Below are positions 1-8,241 of a stretch of 64,000 nt of DNA, piece after piece. Every line of letters starts with the position of its first letter. Position 1 is the first letter of the stretch. The stretch is from Bacteroidota bacterium (GTDB taxonomy: Bacteria > Bacteroidota > Bacteroidia > Chitinophagales > BACL12): NCBI GenBank assembly GCA_016718035.1, contig JADKEK010000005.1:248001-312000 (forward strand), in the 5' to 3' direction. The notes below the pieces were generated by a model. It worked only from the letters and a program-made list of their open reading frames with translations, did no database searches and was not told the DNA's origin. The translations under genes and the position numbers were made by a program.

Positions 1-338
1 ATCCTAAATGGCAAAAACAATGAGTCTGTATTTGATTTTTCGAGATATACTGAAGGCGGTAATAACATGGTATGCCCATCTTTTATTGTGCTAAGTATAG
101 GTGAAATATGTCCATAAAATTGAATTGCCGACATTGAATCGGGCAATGTTGCTTTCATTTGATTGAGGGTGATATTTATTTCTTCAAGTGATGCATAAGT
201 ATCTAACCCAGAATGTTTTTCGAATAGTTGGGTTTGGAGGAAATTGATATCAGTGGTAAGTTCAGCGCGCGTGTAATTTTGGGCATTAATCGAAAGAAAT
301 ATAATGTTTAAAAATACAACTAGTATGTATTTATTCAT
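1..338 (-). CDS. S41-type peptidase, N-terminal fragment (cut by window edge)
   Basis: Only the first 112 codons are in the window and the frame is open to base 1; the ATG is at 338. Residues 1-20 form a signal peptide ending in N-A-Q, so the protein is exported. Residues 78-90 read HISPILSTIKDGH, the segment that precedes the protease core in tricorn/IRBP-like S41 peptidases and carries their catalytic His; the complete S41 gene starting at 32469 has LGDHHG at the equivalent place. The core with the serine lies outside the window. It starts 24 bases after the stop of the preceding T9SS gene and may be cotranscribed with it. Confidence 0.6.
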   Translation of the reverse strand, partial: MNKYILVVFLNIIFLSINAQNYTRAELTTDINFLQTQLFEKHSGLDTYASLEEINITLNQMKATLPDSMSAIQFYGHISPILSTIKDGHTMLLPPSVYLEKSNTDSLFLPFR

Positions 339-362
339 TGTTGATAGATTTAATTACTTGTG

Positions 363-1727
363 TTAATTTAATACTGATATTTGCACTGATTGTTTTTCAC
401 AAGTTGGTTTTATTAAAACTACATTATATATCCCATTGGGAAGATGTGCAACTGAAATAGTAGCGTTAGTTTGATAATTTTCAACATATGCTACTTCCTG
501 GCCAAACATGTTTATTATACTTACTGAAATTGTCGAGGACAACAAATTGCCGATTTGAATACTTGCATTTGCCGGATTAGGAAATACCACAATTTCCGGT
601 AAACTATTTTCCTGATGAATAGCATTCGGTCCATTGATATTGCGCACATACCAAGGGTCAATATCAAACTCATCTTCCGGATGTTCGATATTATGATAAG
701 CCAAAACAAATGCAATATCACCATTAATGGCAATAGATGGTTCACCTATTGCAAGCGCATTACCTTTTGAAATCAATAACTGTTCATTTGTCCAACTATC
801 CCAATTATTTGGTATAGATTGTTTCATGCGATAAATATCAAAATTGCGAGAATAATATAAGTAGGTTCCACTGCCATCGGTATGTAATTGTGGATGTTCA
901 ATGTGGCCGGTAGCATTGTTAATGCTGGTCATTGTAACAGGTGTTTCCCAGGTTTCGCCATCATTGTAACTAAATGCATACATAAAATCTCTTAAACTGG
1001 CATCAACATATTTTTCATACACCAATAATAAGGTATCGGAATTATTAATTCTTCTTAATACGGGATTATCAACTATAAATTCACCTGCAGCAGAATTAAT
1101 TGGCTCCGGTAAAAGAACAGCTGATGCAATATTATCAGGGTTTGCATTGGTGTTGTTTATCATCGAGATATCACCGGGTCCTGTAAATAAAAAATGGTCA
1201 ACTTCATTAGGATTATCAGCCGATTGTAATGGAAATGGCCCGCCTTCAATTTGTCCGGGTCTTGCCATATCGGATAATACCCAGTTTTCAAATTCATCAT
1301 TAATATTATCTCGATGAGCGTACAAAATATCCAGATTCATAATAGTATCGCAACCAAAATAATTAAATGCCATATCCATACCATACGTTTCGGCATAAGG
1401 GCGAATAAATTGAGTGCTTCCTATCGTTTCACAAACCGGTAAACCGGGGTTTGAGGCAATATAGGTAAACCAGGAAAGTAAATCGGCAGGTGCGTATAAG
1501 GTATACAGATTTAATCCATCTGCTGAAATCTGCAAACCATCTTCCCAGCCATAGGAATTTAGTGGTTGGCGATATGGGGTGCCTAAAATATCTTCAAATT
1601 CAGGGGACACTACAACATAAGTGTTGTTTTTAACACTATCCCAAATTTCAACGGGATCGGTTAGTTGTGCCTGAATGGAGGAAAGTGAGAGGCCGCAAAG
1701 GCTTAGACTGAGTATCAATTTGTTCAT
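363..1727 (-). CDS. Secreted T9SS protein with propeller-like repeats
   Basis: 454 residues. A signal peptide ends at S-I-Q-A-Q (about residue 21). The middle (residues 50-350) has spaced segments such as SADGLNLYT, HTDGSGTYLYYSR and YNDGETWETPV, which resemble PD40/sialidase-type propeller blades with Asp-box-like turns. The last 75 residues are a type A T9SS sorting domain (VVFPNPANASIQIGNL ... GIYNVVLIKP), so the protein should cross the outer membrane by the Por system and lose this tail. No catalytic residues could be assigned; a glycosidase or binding role are both possible. Confidence 0.75.
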   Translation of the reverse strand: MNKLILSLSLCGLSLSSIQAQLTDPVEIWDSVKNNTYVVVSPEFEDILGTPYRQPLNSYGWEDGLQISADGLNLYTLYAPADLLSWFTYIASNPGLPVCETIGSTQFIRPYAETYGMDMAFNYFGCDTIMNLDILYAHRDNINDEFENWVLSDMARPGQIEGGPFPLQSADNPNEVDHFLFTGPGDISMINNTNANPDNIASAVLLPEPINSAAGEFIVDNPVLRRINNSDTLLLVYEKYVDASLRDFMYAFSYNDGETWETPVTMTSINNATGHIEHPQLHTDGSGTYLYYSRNFDIYRMKQSIPNNWDSWTNEQLLISKGNALAIGEPSIAINGDIAFVLAYHNIEHPEDEFDIDPWYVRNINGPNAIHQENSLPEIVVFPNPANASIQIGNLLSSTISVSIINMFGQEVAYVENYQTNATISVAHLPNGIYNVVLIKPTCEKQSVQISVLN

Positions 1728-1749
1728 ACATTAAAAATAAACAAAATTG

Positions 1750-2883
1750 TTATTTAAATATAACAAAACGTTTATACCAGTCTTTTCGCATGCACGGACG
1801 TTCAATTAACACATAAAAAATAGTGGATATGAATAGAACGGCTAACAGGATAATTACACAATACAAAATAATATTAGCATATACATTACCAAAAACCGTT
1901 TTGGCGATAATAATATTGCCCACAAGACTTATAATGGGGTAATGCAATAAGTAAATACTATAACACATTCCACCAATATTTGTTACCCATGTTTTTTTCA
2001 ACCATTTGAAACATCCGTGTATAATTACATAATACAACAATAAAAAAACGCTACTGAATTGAATTAATTCCCATATCATTTTTTGCCAGGCAACATAAAA
2101 ATCCAAACGAGTATGCAACCATATAGCACAAAATGTTATAGTCGCAAACACAACGTCAAAGCGGGTTTTAGGTAAAATAAGTACTTTAGAAGTATAAATA
2201 TCTGCAATTATTAAACCTGCTAAAAAGTAAAACAAATAATTCACAATGGAATAAGCACTATAGTCGAAAATGTGGTTTAAAAAAATGAACAATAGCGCTA
2301 AACTTAAAAAGGTTAATATCCGTTTATTGATTTTCGGAATAGTAAATAACAATGCCAGTAATGGTGCGAGGATATAAAATTGAATTTCTATTTCAAGACT
2401 CCAGGCGGGACTGTTAATTAAGGGATGAAAACTACTTCCGTAAACAAAATTATGTGTATAGGTAATAGAAGCGAGGTAACTTTTTAAACCTTCAGATAAT
2501 GTTAAGTCGTGAATAACAAATACACTCCCAAAAAACAGCACTGTCATTACCAGGATATATGGTGGTTCTAGTCTGGTAAGTCGTCTGAGAAAATAGTGTT
2601 TTAAATTAATTTTCGGTCCCTGCGCCAGATAGTATTTGGCAAAAGGAATTCCCAGGATAAAACCACTGATGGCGAAAAATACTTCTACGCCATTTCTTCC
2701 ATTGGATAATAGATGTTCTAAAGGCCCCATGCCGGCAGCATAGGAGCTGCGATTGAGCACTTTTTCAATAATAAAACCGCCTAAATGACAAAACACTACG
2801 CTGCAAATAGCTATAAATCGCAACCCATCGATTTCAGGGATAAAATTACCTGTGGTGGTGATTCGACGGAGATTAAATTTCAT
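1750..2883 (-). CDS. Acyltransferase family 3 membrane protein (OafA/YrhL-like)
   Basis: The frame extends to a TTG at 2964, but the ATG at 2883 (MKFNLRRITTTG) is the better start because the family motif IDGLRFIAICSVVFCHLGG follows about 17 residues later. The His in FCHLGG corresponds to the conserved catalytic His of acyltransferase 3 proteins. About ten hydrophobic helices follow, ending in an ERP motif near the C terminus. Members transfer acetyl or other acyl groups to surface polysaccharides, lipid A, or peptidoglycan at the cytoplasmic membrane. No glycan cluster adjoins it, so the acceptor cannot be named. Confidence 0.85.
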   Translation of the reverse strand: MKFNLRRITTTGNFIPEIDGLRFIAICSVVFCHLGGFIIEKVLNRSSYAAGMGPLEHLLSNGRNGVEVFFAISGFILGIPFAKYYLAQGPKINLKHYFLRRLTRLEPPYILVMTVLFFGSVFVIHDLTLSEGLKSYLASITYTHNFVYGSSFHPLINSPAWSLEIEIQFYILAPLLALLFTIPKINKRILTFLSLALLFIFLNHIFDYSAYSIVNYLFYFLAGLIIADIYTSKVLILPKTRFDVVFATITFCAIWLHTRLDFYVAWQKMIWELIQFSSVFLLLYYVIIHGCFKWLKKTWVTNIGGMCYSIYLLHYPIISLVGNIIIAKTVFGNVYANIILYCVIILLAVLFISTIFYVLIERPCMRKDWYKRFVIFK

Positions 2884-3042
2884 GTTAAATATTGCAAATG
2901 GGTTGTAATGATACTGTTTATTTATGTGAAAAACTAAAAACCCGAAAATACAAATCATTAACAATTATGTGTTATTTCCACACTGCTAATATTTAATAAA
3001 CAAGTCTGATTATATGTCAAGAAAACGCTTTCTAACTATTTT

Positions 3043-3915
3043 TTAATTCCCACTGCAAACGATTTGGGCTGAATATTTTATGTTATGCTCATCGACATAA
3101 CATATATGGTATATTCCCGCAGGTATTTGATAGGTAGAAAAATTTATCTTGTTGCTTGTTGAGTTAATTTCCTGAATTATCTGACCGGATTGATTGATTA
3201 TTTCCACATAATAATTACCTGAATTAGATTCCGGCAATGTAATTATACTTTGATTATATACAGGATTTGGAACAACCTGCAAATTTTGGGTAGTGGCAAG
3301 ATTTTTTATATCAACAGGATATACATAAATAAAATATATATCATATGCATTACATCCCTTCGAATCTGTAAGTGTAAGATAATAATTAGTATTTTCATCA
3401 GGGCTTACTAATGGATTTAACACTGTAGGGTCCGATATGGCATAATCCGGAGTCCATAAATAGACATATGGCGCTGTCCCACCAACTATTGAAGAATATA
3501 GATTTACTGTATCGAATGAACTGATATAATCGAACTTTACTTCTAAAGTATTAAAAAATGGATAATACGATACAATGATTTCATCAGAACAAGTTGCTCC
3601 ATCGGCATCAGTAACTGTTAGCGTATACAATAATTCACCTTCAACAAATTGTTCTATAATTGGGATCGCAAGTGTAGTATCGTTTAAAAAATCTGAAGCA
3701 GTGTGGACAATACCGGTAATTCCTACATAATAACAACTCCAGCTATAGGTAAAGGGAGCCAAGCCATCTAGAATAATTGCATTTTCCCCTAAATAATAAG
3801 GCTGAGTGCCACTTTCACAGTAAGTTGTATCAGCACCGAGGTCAATCAAACATTGACCTGATAACGCTGTGGTGAAAAGACAGCCTATTAACAATGGGAA
3901 AAATTGTAATCTCAT
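3043..3915 (-). CDS. Secreted T9SS protein with PKD/SprB-like domains
   Basis: 290 residues. A signal peptide ends at A-L-S-G-Q (about residue 21). Two Ig-like units of about 85 residues follow, with the phrases APFTYSWSC and APYVYLWTP and the endings YTLTVTDADGATCSDE and NYYLTLTDSKGCNAYD; this is the pattern of SprB/PKD repeats in Bacteroidota adhesins. The C terminus (VVPNPVYNQSIITL ... GIYHICYVD) is a T9SS type A sorting domain. A short surface-attached binding protein is likely; the ligand is unknown. Confidence 0.75.
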   Translation of the reverse strand: MRLQFFPLLIGCLFTTALSGQCLIDLGADTTYCESGTQPYYLGENAIILDGLAPFTYSWSCYYVGITGIVHTASDFLNDTTLAIPIIEQFVEGELLYTLTVTDADGATCSDEIIVSYYPFFNTLEVKFDYISSFDTVNLYSSIVGGTAPYVYLWTPDYAISDPTVLNPLVSPDENTNYYLTLTDSKGCNAYDIYFIYVYPVDIKNLATTQNLQVVPNPVYNQSIITLPESNSGNYYVEIINQSGQIIQEINSTSNKINFSTYQIPAGIYHICYVDEHNIKYSAQIVCSGN

Positions 3916-3951
3916 TTCAATAAATTGAATATAAATATACTCAATAATATT

Positions 3952-5211
3952 TTAATGGATTATCGAAATTTTTTCTGTTTTTGTTATTTTATTATTTTGC
4001 ATAAAATGAGCAATATAGATGCCGCTAGGTAAACCCATTAGCGGAATACTCTTTTCGCCTTGAAAATGATACCTCAGTATAATTTTTCCTGTTAAATCAG
4101 TCAAGGTGAAGATATCCCATTGCTCATTGCTTTTGATAGTTAGATAATCATTTGCCGGGTTTGGGAAAATGGTAATCGGTTCGGTTATAAATTCAGTATT
4201 GTTGACTGCAAAATCATTTGACCATGCGTATCCAATTCCCCATTTTGCAGTAGCAAAAATATCATCACCACAAAACCACATTTTGAGCTGACCTTCATCG
4301 GCTAAAACGGCTGGAGCCCTTATTTCACGTTGGGTCCAGTCGAAATCATCCTTGTGAAAAATAGCAACATCATCTTGAATAAAATCATTGATACCGTCAG
4401 CCGAATAGGCATGATGAATAGCTACCTGCAACCATTCCGGGTCTTCTTGTGCCACATCAAAAAATAAATGTAACGTATCATTCAGTACTATTGGAAAAGG
4501 TGTTGAATAGCCATAAAAATTTTCTGCAGGTGGATACATCAAACCTTGTTCTAAAACTTGTTGTGGTGTTCCAAAATTAAATCCATCGTCAGAAATAATT
4601 AATCCGATTACCGATTTACCGGCAGGGGCAGGCGCATCAAACCGATTGCCAACTCCTGTGAAGTAGAGATATAGTTTATCGTGATAAACCACAGCGCCAG
4701 GTTCTCCGACTAAATAACTCATCCAATCGTCGAAAATATTTGTTGGGGTTAAAATAATATCCTCTTTATTCCAATTAATACCATCAAATGATGTGGCATG
4801 CCCAATAGCAAATATGCCGCTTTTAGCTATGGCAGTATAATATAAGTGGTATTCCCCTTCAAAAAACACTACGCTTGGTGTTTCTATTGCCGAATAATCC
4901 CATGCAGCGGTATCTGTAGAGGTGCTGAGTAAAGATGTGCTGTCATACAAAGTCCAGCTAATACCATCTGAAGAAGTTAATAAGTAAGGAACAACCTCGC
5001 CATCAAAAATATCAACACCATTTTTTGAAGATGCGTACATCCAATAAGTATCACCTTGTTTTATTACGCAGGGGTCGTTCCATGTTCCGGGATTTACAAA
5101 TGAAAGGGGTAATATAGGATTATCGGGGTGTGGTGTAAAGGATTGCGCATTTGTGGCGATTACACTTAACAGCAGGAGAATAGTTATAGCATTATTTTTA
5201 AGTAATTGCAT
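3952..5211 (-). CDS. Secreted T9SS five-bladed-propeller glycosidase-like protein (GH43/GH130-like)
   Basis: The frame runs to 5268, but an ATG at 5211 (MQLLKNNAITILLLLSVI) begins a clean signal peptide and avoids overlap with the gene that ends at 5228. The protein (419 residues) has repeated segments of the type SFDGINWN, GEPGAVVYHDKLYLYFTG and IRAPAVLADEGQLKMWFCG, as in GH43/GH32/GH130 propellers where Asp/Glu residues line the pocket. It ends in a T9SS sorting domain (IFPNPANDYLTIKS). It is one of three such paralogues here (others start at 19359 and 38002). The substrate is not predictable. Confidence 0.75.
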   Translation of the reverse strand: MQLLKNNAITILLLLSVIATNAQSFTPHPDNPILPLSFVNPGTWNDPCVIKQGDTYWMYASSKNGVDIFDGEVVPYLLTSSDGISWTLYDSTSLLSTSTDTAAWDYSAIETPSVVFFEGEYHLYYTAIAKSGIFAIGHATSFDGINWNKEDIILTPTNIFDDWMSYLVGEPGAVVYHDKLYLYFTGVGNRFDAPAPAGKSVIGLIISDDGFNFGTPQQVLEQGLMYPPAENFYGYSTPFPIVLNDTLHLFFDVAQEDPEWLQVAIHHAYSADGINDFIQDDVAIFHKDDFDWTQREIRAPAVLADEGQLKMWFCGDDIFATAKWGIGYAWSNDFAVNNTEFITEPITIFPNPANDYLTIKSNEQWDIFTLTDLTGKIILRYHFQGEKSIPLMGLPSGIYIAHFMQNNKITKTEKISIIH

Positions 5212-5227
5212 AAAGCAGGGATTAAAG

Positions 5228-5581
5228 TTATTTTTTGTTGCTATTCTTTTTTTTCGAAGACTTTGCATATGGGTTAAACGCTAAAGCAAGATTTATCCAA
5301 TAGTCAAAATCCTTTTTACTTTTCATGCCGGTTTCATCAATTATAACATAACCAATCATTGGTCTCGAAGTAAAATCCATTGTTTTACATCCCTGTTTTT
5401 CAACACATTCGTTATGTATTTTAGGATCAATGCGACACATAAGGTCATCTTTAATTACACCGACACACATTTTTCCATTGTACATAAAGGTGAGTCCACC
5501 CATCATTTCTTTTTCTTCCACGGGGTGAAGTTCAGCAAACCGCTCACGTATGCGATTAGCCAGTTTTTCATTGTAAGCCAT
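5228..5581 (-). CDS. TfoX N-terminal domain protein
   Basis: 117 residues from the ATG at 5581; a TTG two codons upstream is open but less likely. The protein is one TfoX/Sxy N-terminal domain: MAYNEKLANRIRERF, EEKEMMGGLTFMYNGKMCVGV, and DFTSRPMIGYVIID match the family core. The C-terminal TfoX half is absent, as in most Bacteroidota members. The domain is known from a competence regulator in Gammaproteobacteria, but stand-alone versions have no established role. A Lys/Ser-rich tail (SSKKKNSNKK) ends the protein. The next gene on the strand starts 16 bases after its stop. Confidence 0.8.
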   Translation of the reverse strand: MAYNEKLANRIRERFAELHPVEEKEMMGGLTFMYNGKMCVGVIKDDLMCRIDPKIHNECVEKQGCKTMDFTSRPMIGYVIIDETGMKSKKDFDYWINLALAFNPYAKSSKKKNSNKK

Positions 5582-5631
5582 GCTCAAACTTACAATTTTT
5601 TTTAAGGAAAATTAGGTGTAGTTTATAGCAA

Positions 5632-6162
5632 TCAGTTTGTTTGCTTATAGGCTTTAACCAGCTTTTTCCAACCAGCCAGTCCGCCCACTATTGATAGCAT
5701 ACCATTCATAATACCCATTATGAAAGGTGAAGGAATTAAGGAAAACGGTTTTAATCCAAGCCGAGGAAACATATAAAAATATTTTACAAAATGGCTTGCC
5801 GAGCCTGGATTTGATTGATTTAAAAAGAATAAGATTTTAAACATTTCAACTGTGTCAGCAACAGGCGTATAATAAACCTCCATTTTAATTTTAGTTGTGC
5901 CAATATTTTTTATTCCGTGGACAACATTTTTAGCAATAAATAATGTATCTCCAGGTTTCTTAATTAATTTTTTCCCACTAACAGTAAATTCCACTTCGCC
6001 TTCTAAAACAGTAAAATGTTCATCCATATGCGGATGAATATGATTTGGAACACCTCCTCCGGGTTCGCACCACCACATCATTTTAAAAATATTATTTTCA
6101 ACTGAAACAGGTAAAAATGTTTCCTTACCCATTTTTAATTCACGAAATATTGAATTTGCCAT
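5632..6162 (-). CDS. Cupin domain protein
   Basis: 176 residues. Residues 30-105 are a cupin barrel: GGGVPNHIHPHMDEHFTVLEGE holds the metal-binding G(X)5HXH(X)3-4E motif, and PGDTLFIAKNVVHGIKN holds the second motif with its His. The last 60 residues contain a hydrophobic stretch (FIMGIMNGMLSIVGGLAG) not found in simple cupins. Enzymatic activity is not assignable. The Crp/Fnr gene starting at 6819 lies directly upstream on the same strand, and a 16-bp CRP-like palindrome lies 53 bases before this ATG, so control by that regulator is a reasonable inference. Confidence 0.8.
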   Translation of the reverse strand: MANSIFRELKMGKETFLPVSVENNIFKMMWWCEPGGGVPNHIHPHMDEHFTVLEGEVEFTVSGKKLIKKPGDTLFIAKNVVHGIKNIGTTKIKMEVYYTPVADTVEMFKILFFLNQSNPGSASHFVKYFYMFPRLGLKPFSLIPSPFIMGIMNGMLSIVGGLAGWKKLVKAYKQTN

Positions 6163-6214
6163 AGTGTGTGCATTTAAGCTATCGCAAATGTAAAATCAAA
6201 ACAGCAGGTTAGGG

Positions 6215-6230
6215 TGTGATTTAAATCACA
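6215..6230. promoter_or_regulatory. Perfect 16-bp CRP-like palindrome
   Basis: The bases TGTGATTTAAATCACA form a perfect inverted repeat that equals the E. coli CRP half-sites TGTGA-N6-TCACA. It overlaps the stop codon of the Crp/Fnr-family gene and lies about 53-68 bases upstream of the cupin ATG (6162). It is a candidate operator of the neighbouring regulator; binding has not been shown. Confidence 0.5.
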
Positions 6231-6819
6231 AAATGTTTTGTTCGGCCAGGCGTGCACGCATGCGGCTTAGGGTTTCACGCGAAATATCCAGAAATTGGGC
6301 TAAATGTGTTACTGATATCCTTTGTACTAATTCCGGTTTATTTGTAAGCAGGTATTTATAACGTTCTTCCGGACTGAATTTCATTAATATAGTAACATGT
6401 TCACGATGATTATTTAAAAAATCCGCTGCAATTTTTATTCCAATCCGTTCAATTACACTCGATTTCTCTGCTATTGCTTTTAAATCATCGAGATAAAAAT
6501 AAATTATTTCGGTGTCCTCAATTGCCTGAATATGATAATCGATAGGTTGGTTGTTTACATAACTACCGCAGTCATCAAAAAATGCCTCTTCCATAAAAAA
6601 CTGGATGATTTTTTCATTGCCATTATTGTCTGTTACAAAATGTCGTAGAATTCCCGACTTTACATACACAGAAATGGGTGGCATATCGCCTGCAGTAAAA
6701 ATGTAATCACCCTTTTTAAGCAATTTAAAACTGGCAAGAGTTTTCATTGCTTCCAACTCCTTTAACTCAATTTCGGTAAGGGGTTCAAGCTTTTTAATGG
6801 TATTTATCAGGTGATTCAT
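6226..6819 (-). CDS. Crp/Fnr-family transcriptional regulator
   Basis: 197 residues from the ATG at 6819; a TTG at 6837 is possible but weaker. Residues 15-125 are a cyclic-nucleotide-binding-type barrel (LLKKGDYIFTAGDMPPISVYV ... IQFFMEEAFFDDCGSYVN). The C-terminal winged helix includes ISVTHLAQFLDISRETLSRMRARL, the Crp_2-type recognition helix common in Bacteroidota. The typical cAMP-contact Arg-Ser of E. coli CRP is not visible, so the ligand is unknown. A TATATTTG box (minus strand, 6842-6835) may be its -7 element, but no -33 element was seen. It probably acts on the palindrome at its own 3' end. Confidence 0.85.
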   Translation of the reverse strand: MNHLINTIKKLEPLTEIELKELEAMKTLASFKLLKKGDYIFTAGDMPPISVYVKSGILRHFVTDNNGNEKIIQFFMEEAFFDDCGSYVNNQPIDYHIQAIEDTEIIYFYLDDLKAIAEKSSVIERIGIKIAADFLNNHREHVTILMKFSPEERYKYLLTNKPELVQRISVTHLAQFLDISRETLSRMRARLAEQNIL

Positions 6820-6872
6820 TTTGCTGCCTTTATTCAAATATAATAAAGTTTAAACAAATCAGCTAATTTTAG

Positions 6873-8225
6873 TTAATCGCCCTTTTCAATTTTATGGTAC
6901 GTAACATTTCCGTTTATTGCTAATTGTAACAAATAAATACCTGCAGCTACCGATTGTATATCAATATTAACATAATTTGAATTAGCTGCAATTGAACTAT
7001 ATACCACTTTACCACTGATATCAAAAATGTTTATTGTCATATTGGAATTTGTAGATATTCCGAGGTCAATTGTAAATTGCCCAAAGTTGGGGTTGGGATA
7101 AATACTTAATGGGTTATATGAATTGCATTGCACTTGTATTGGTGATGAATTATTTGTTTGCCCGTCTGCATCTACTAACACCAACCTATAATATTCACTT
7201 GTATTCGATTCTATAGTATAACTATAATAATGTTCTGTGGTGCTATATCCCTGAGCAGCGATATTCGCAATTTCTTCCCATTGTTGTAATTCATTCAGAT
7301 GTTGAATGATAAAATGGCTGCTGTTAATCTCACTAAATGTTGTCCAATTTAAAACAACACCGGTTAAGGCACATTGGGCATAAAAATTACCTAACACCAC
7401 CGGTAACGGTGAACCAATTGGATCAGCTAAAGTTTCTCTGTAGAATTCGCCGTAGCCGGAAAGTTTCACATAATTATTTGCAATATCTCTTCCCTCCTGA
7501 CCCAAATTATACCACGTAACACCTGCATCTTTAGATAAATAATGGTCAAAATTGTTTTCATCTAATCCCCCTGATTCTGCATCAAAATAATACTGAATTA
7601 ATGTAGCATCTAAGCTCGAATTGTTTTCCGGTATAATATCAAAATATCTGTAAATGCTATAATTACCTGAAGGGTCGGTTTGTTGAACATGGCCTCTTCT
7701 GATTTCTGTATAACCTAAATTTTCTGTAGAAGTAATTTCCGCTCCTAAATTACCCGGATTTGCGGAAGAAGGTGCATTAAGTGTTGCATTGGCAATAACT
7801 TCACCGCCTGAAATTCCGGTTATACGACTTGTTTCTGATTCTGATTTTAATAATCCTGTAGCGCCTAAATCAATAATAAAATTATTTAATTCTAATAAGC
7901 CGTTATCAAAAACAATTAAATCATCTACAATACAATCCTGCTGCATAATTACATCGTTTGTTGTTTTACTTATAGTAATATCATAAAATTTGGTTATAGA
8001 TAAACCACCAACTGCTGAATTAGCCGTTGCAGTTGTTCCTGTAAAAACAATATTACTTTCACCGGCATTAAAATCGCCATTATTATAAAATCCGCAATTA
8101 TTTAAAACCAAGTTCGGACTTGCATTACAAACCAAATTGGCACCGGCTTTTATTTGTAATCCCTGTTGCGCCTTAATACTTATTGTAAAAAAAACAAAAA
8201 GGGTAATAAATGATACATATTTCAT
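6873..8225 (-). CDS. Secreted T9SS protein downstream of the repeat adhesin
   Basis: 450 residues. A signal peptide ends at S-I-K-A-Q. The N-terminal half is a right-handed, beta-rich region of short repeats (CNASPNLVLNNCGFYNNGDF, FDNGLLELNNFIIDLG). Residues 275-355 contain a fibronectin-III-like segment (VLNWTTFSEINSSHFIIQ). The C terminus (SIYPNPNFGQFTIDLGIS ... GIYLLQLAINGN) is a T9SS sorting domain. It begins 16 bases after the stop of the 30-repeat S74 protein, so the two are probably one transcript and both act at the cell surface. Function unknown. Confidence 0.75.
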   Translation of the reverse strand: MKYVSFITLFVFFTISIKAQQGLQIKAGANLVCNASPNLVLNNCGFYNNGDFNAGESNIVFTGTTATANSAVGGLSITKFYDITISKTTNDVIMQQDCIVDDLIVFDNGLLELNNFIIDLGATGLLKSESETSRITGISGGEVIANATLNAPSSANPGNLGAEITSTENLGYTEIRRGHVQQTDPSGNYSIYRYFDIIPENNSSLDATLIQYYFDAESGGLDENNFDHYLSKDAGVTWYNLGQEGRDIANNYVKLSGYGEFYRETLADPIGSPLPVVLGNFYAQCALTGVVLNWTTFSEINSSHFIIQHLNELQQWEEIANIAAQGYSTTEHYYSYTIESNTSEYYRLVLVDADGQTNNSSPIQVQCNSYNPLSIYPNPNFGQFTIDLGISTNSNMTINIFDISGKVVYSSIAANSNYVNIDIQSVAAGIYLLQLAINGNVTYHKIEKGD

Positions 8226-8241
8226 AACAAATTATTTACGA

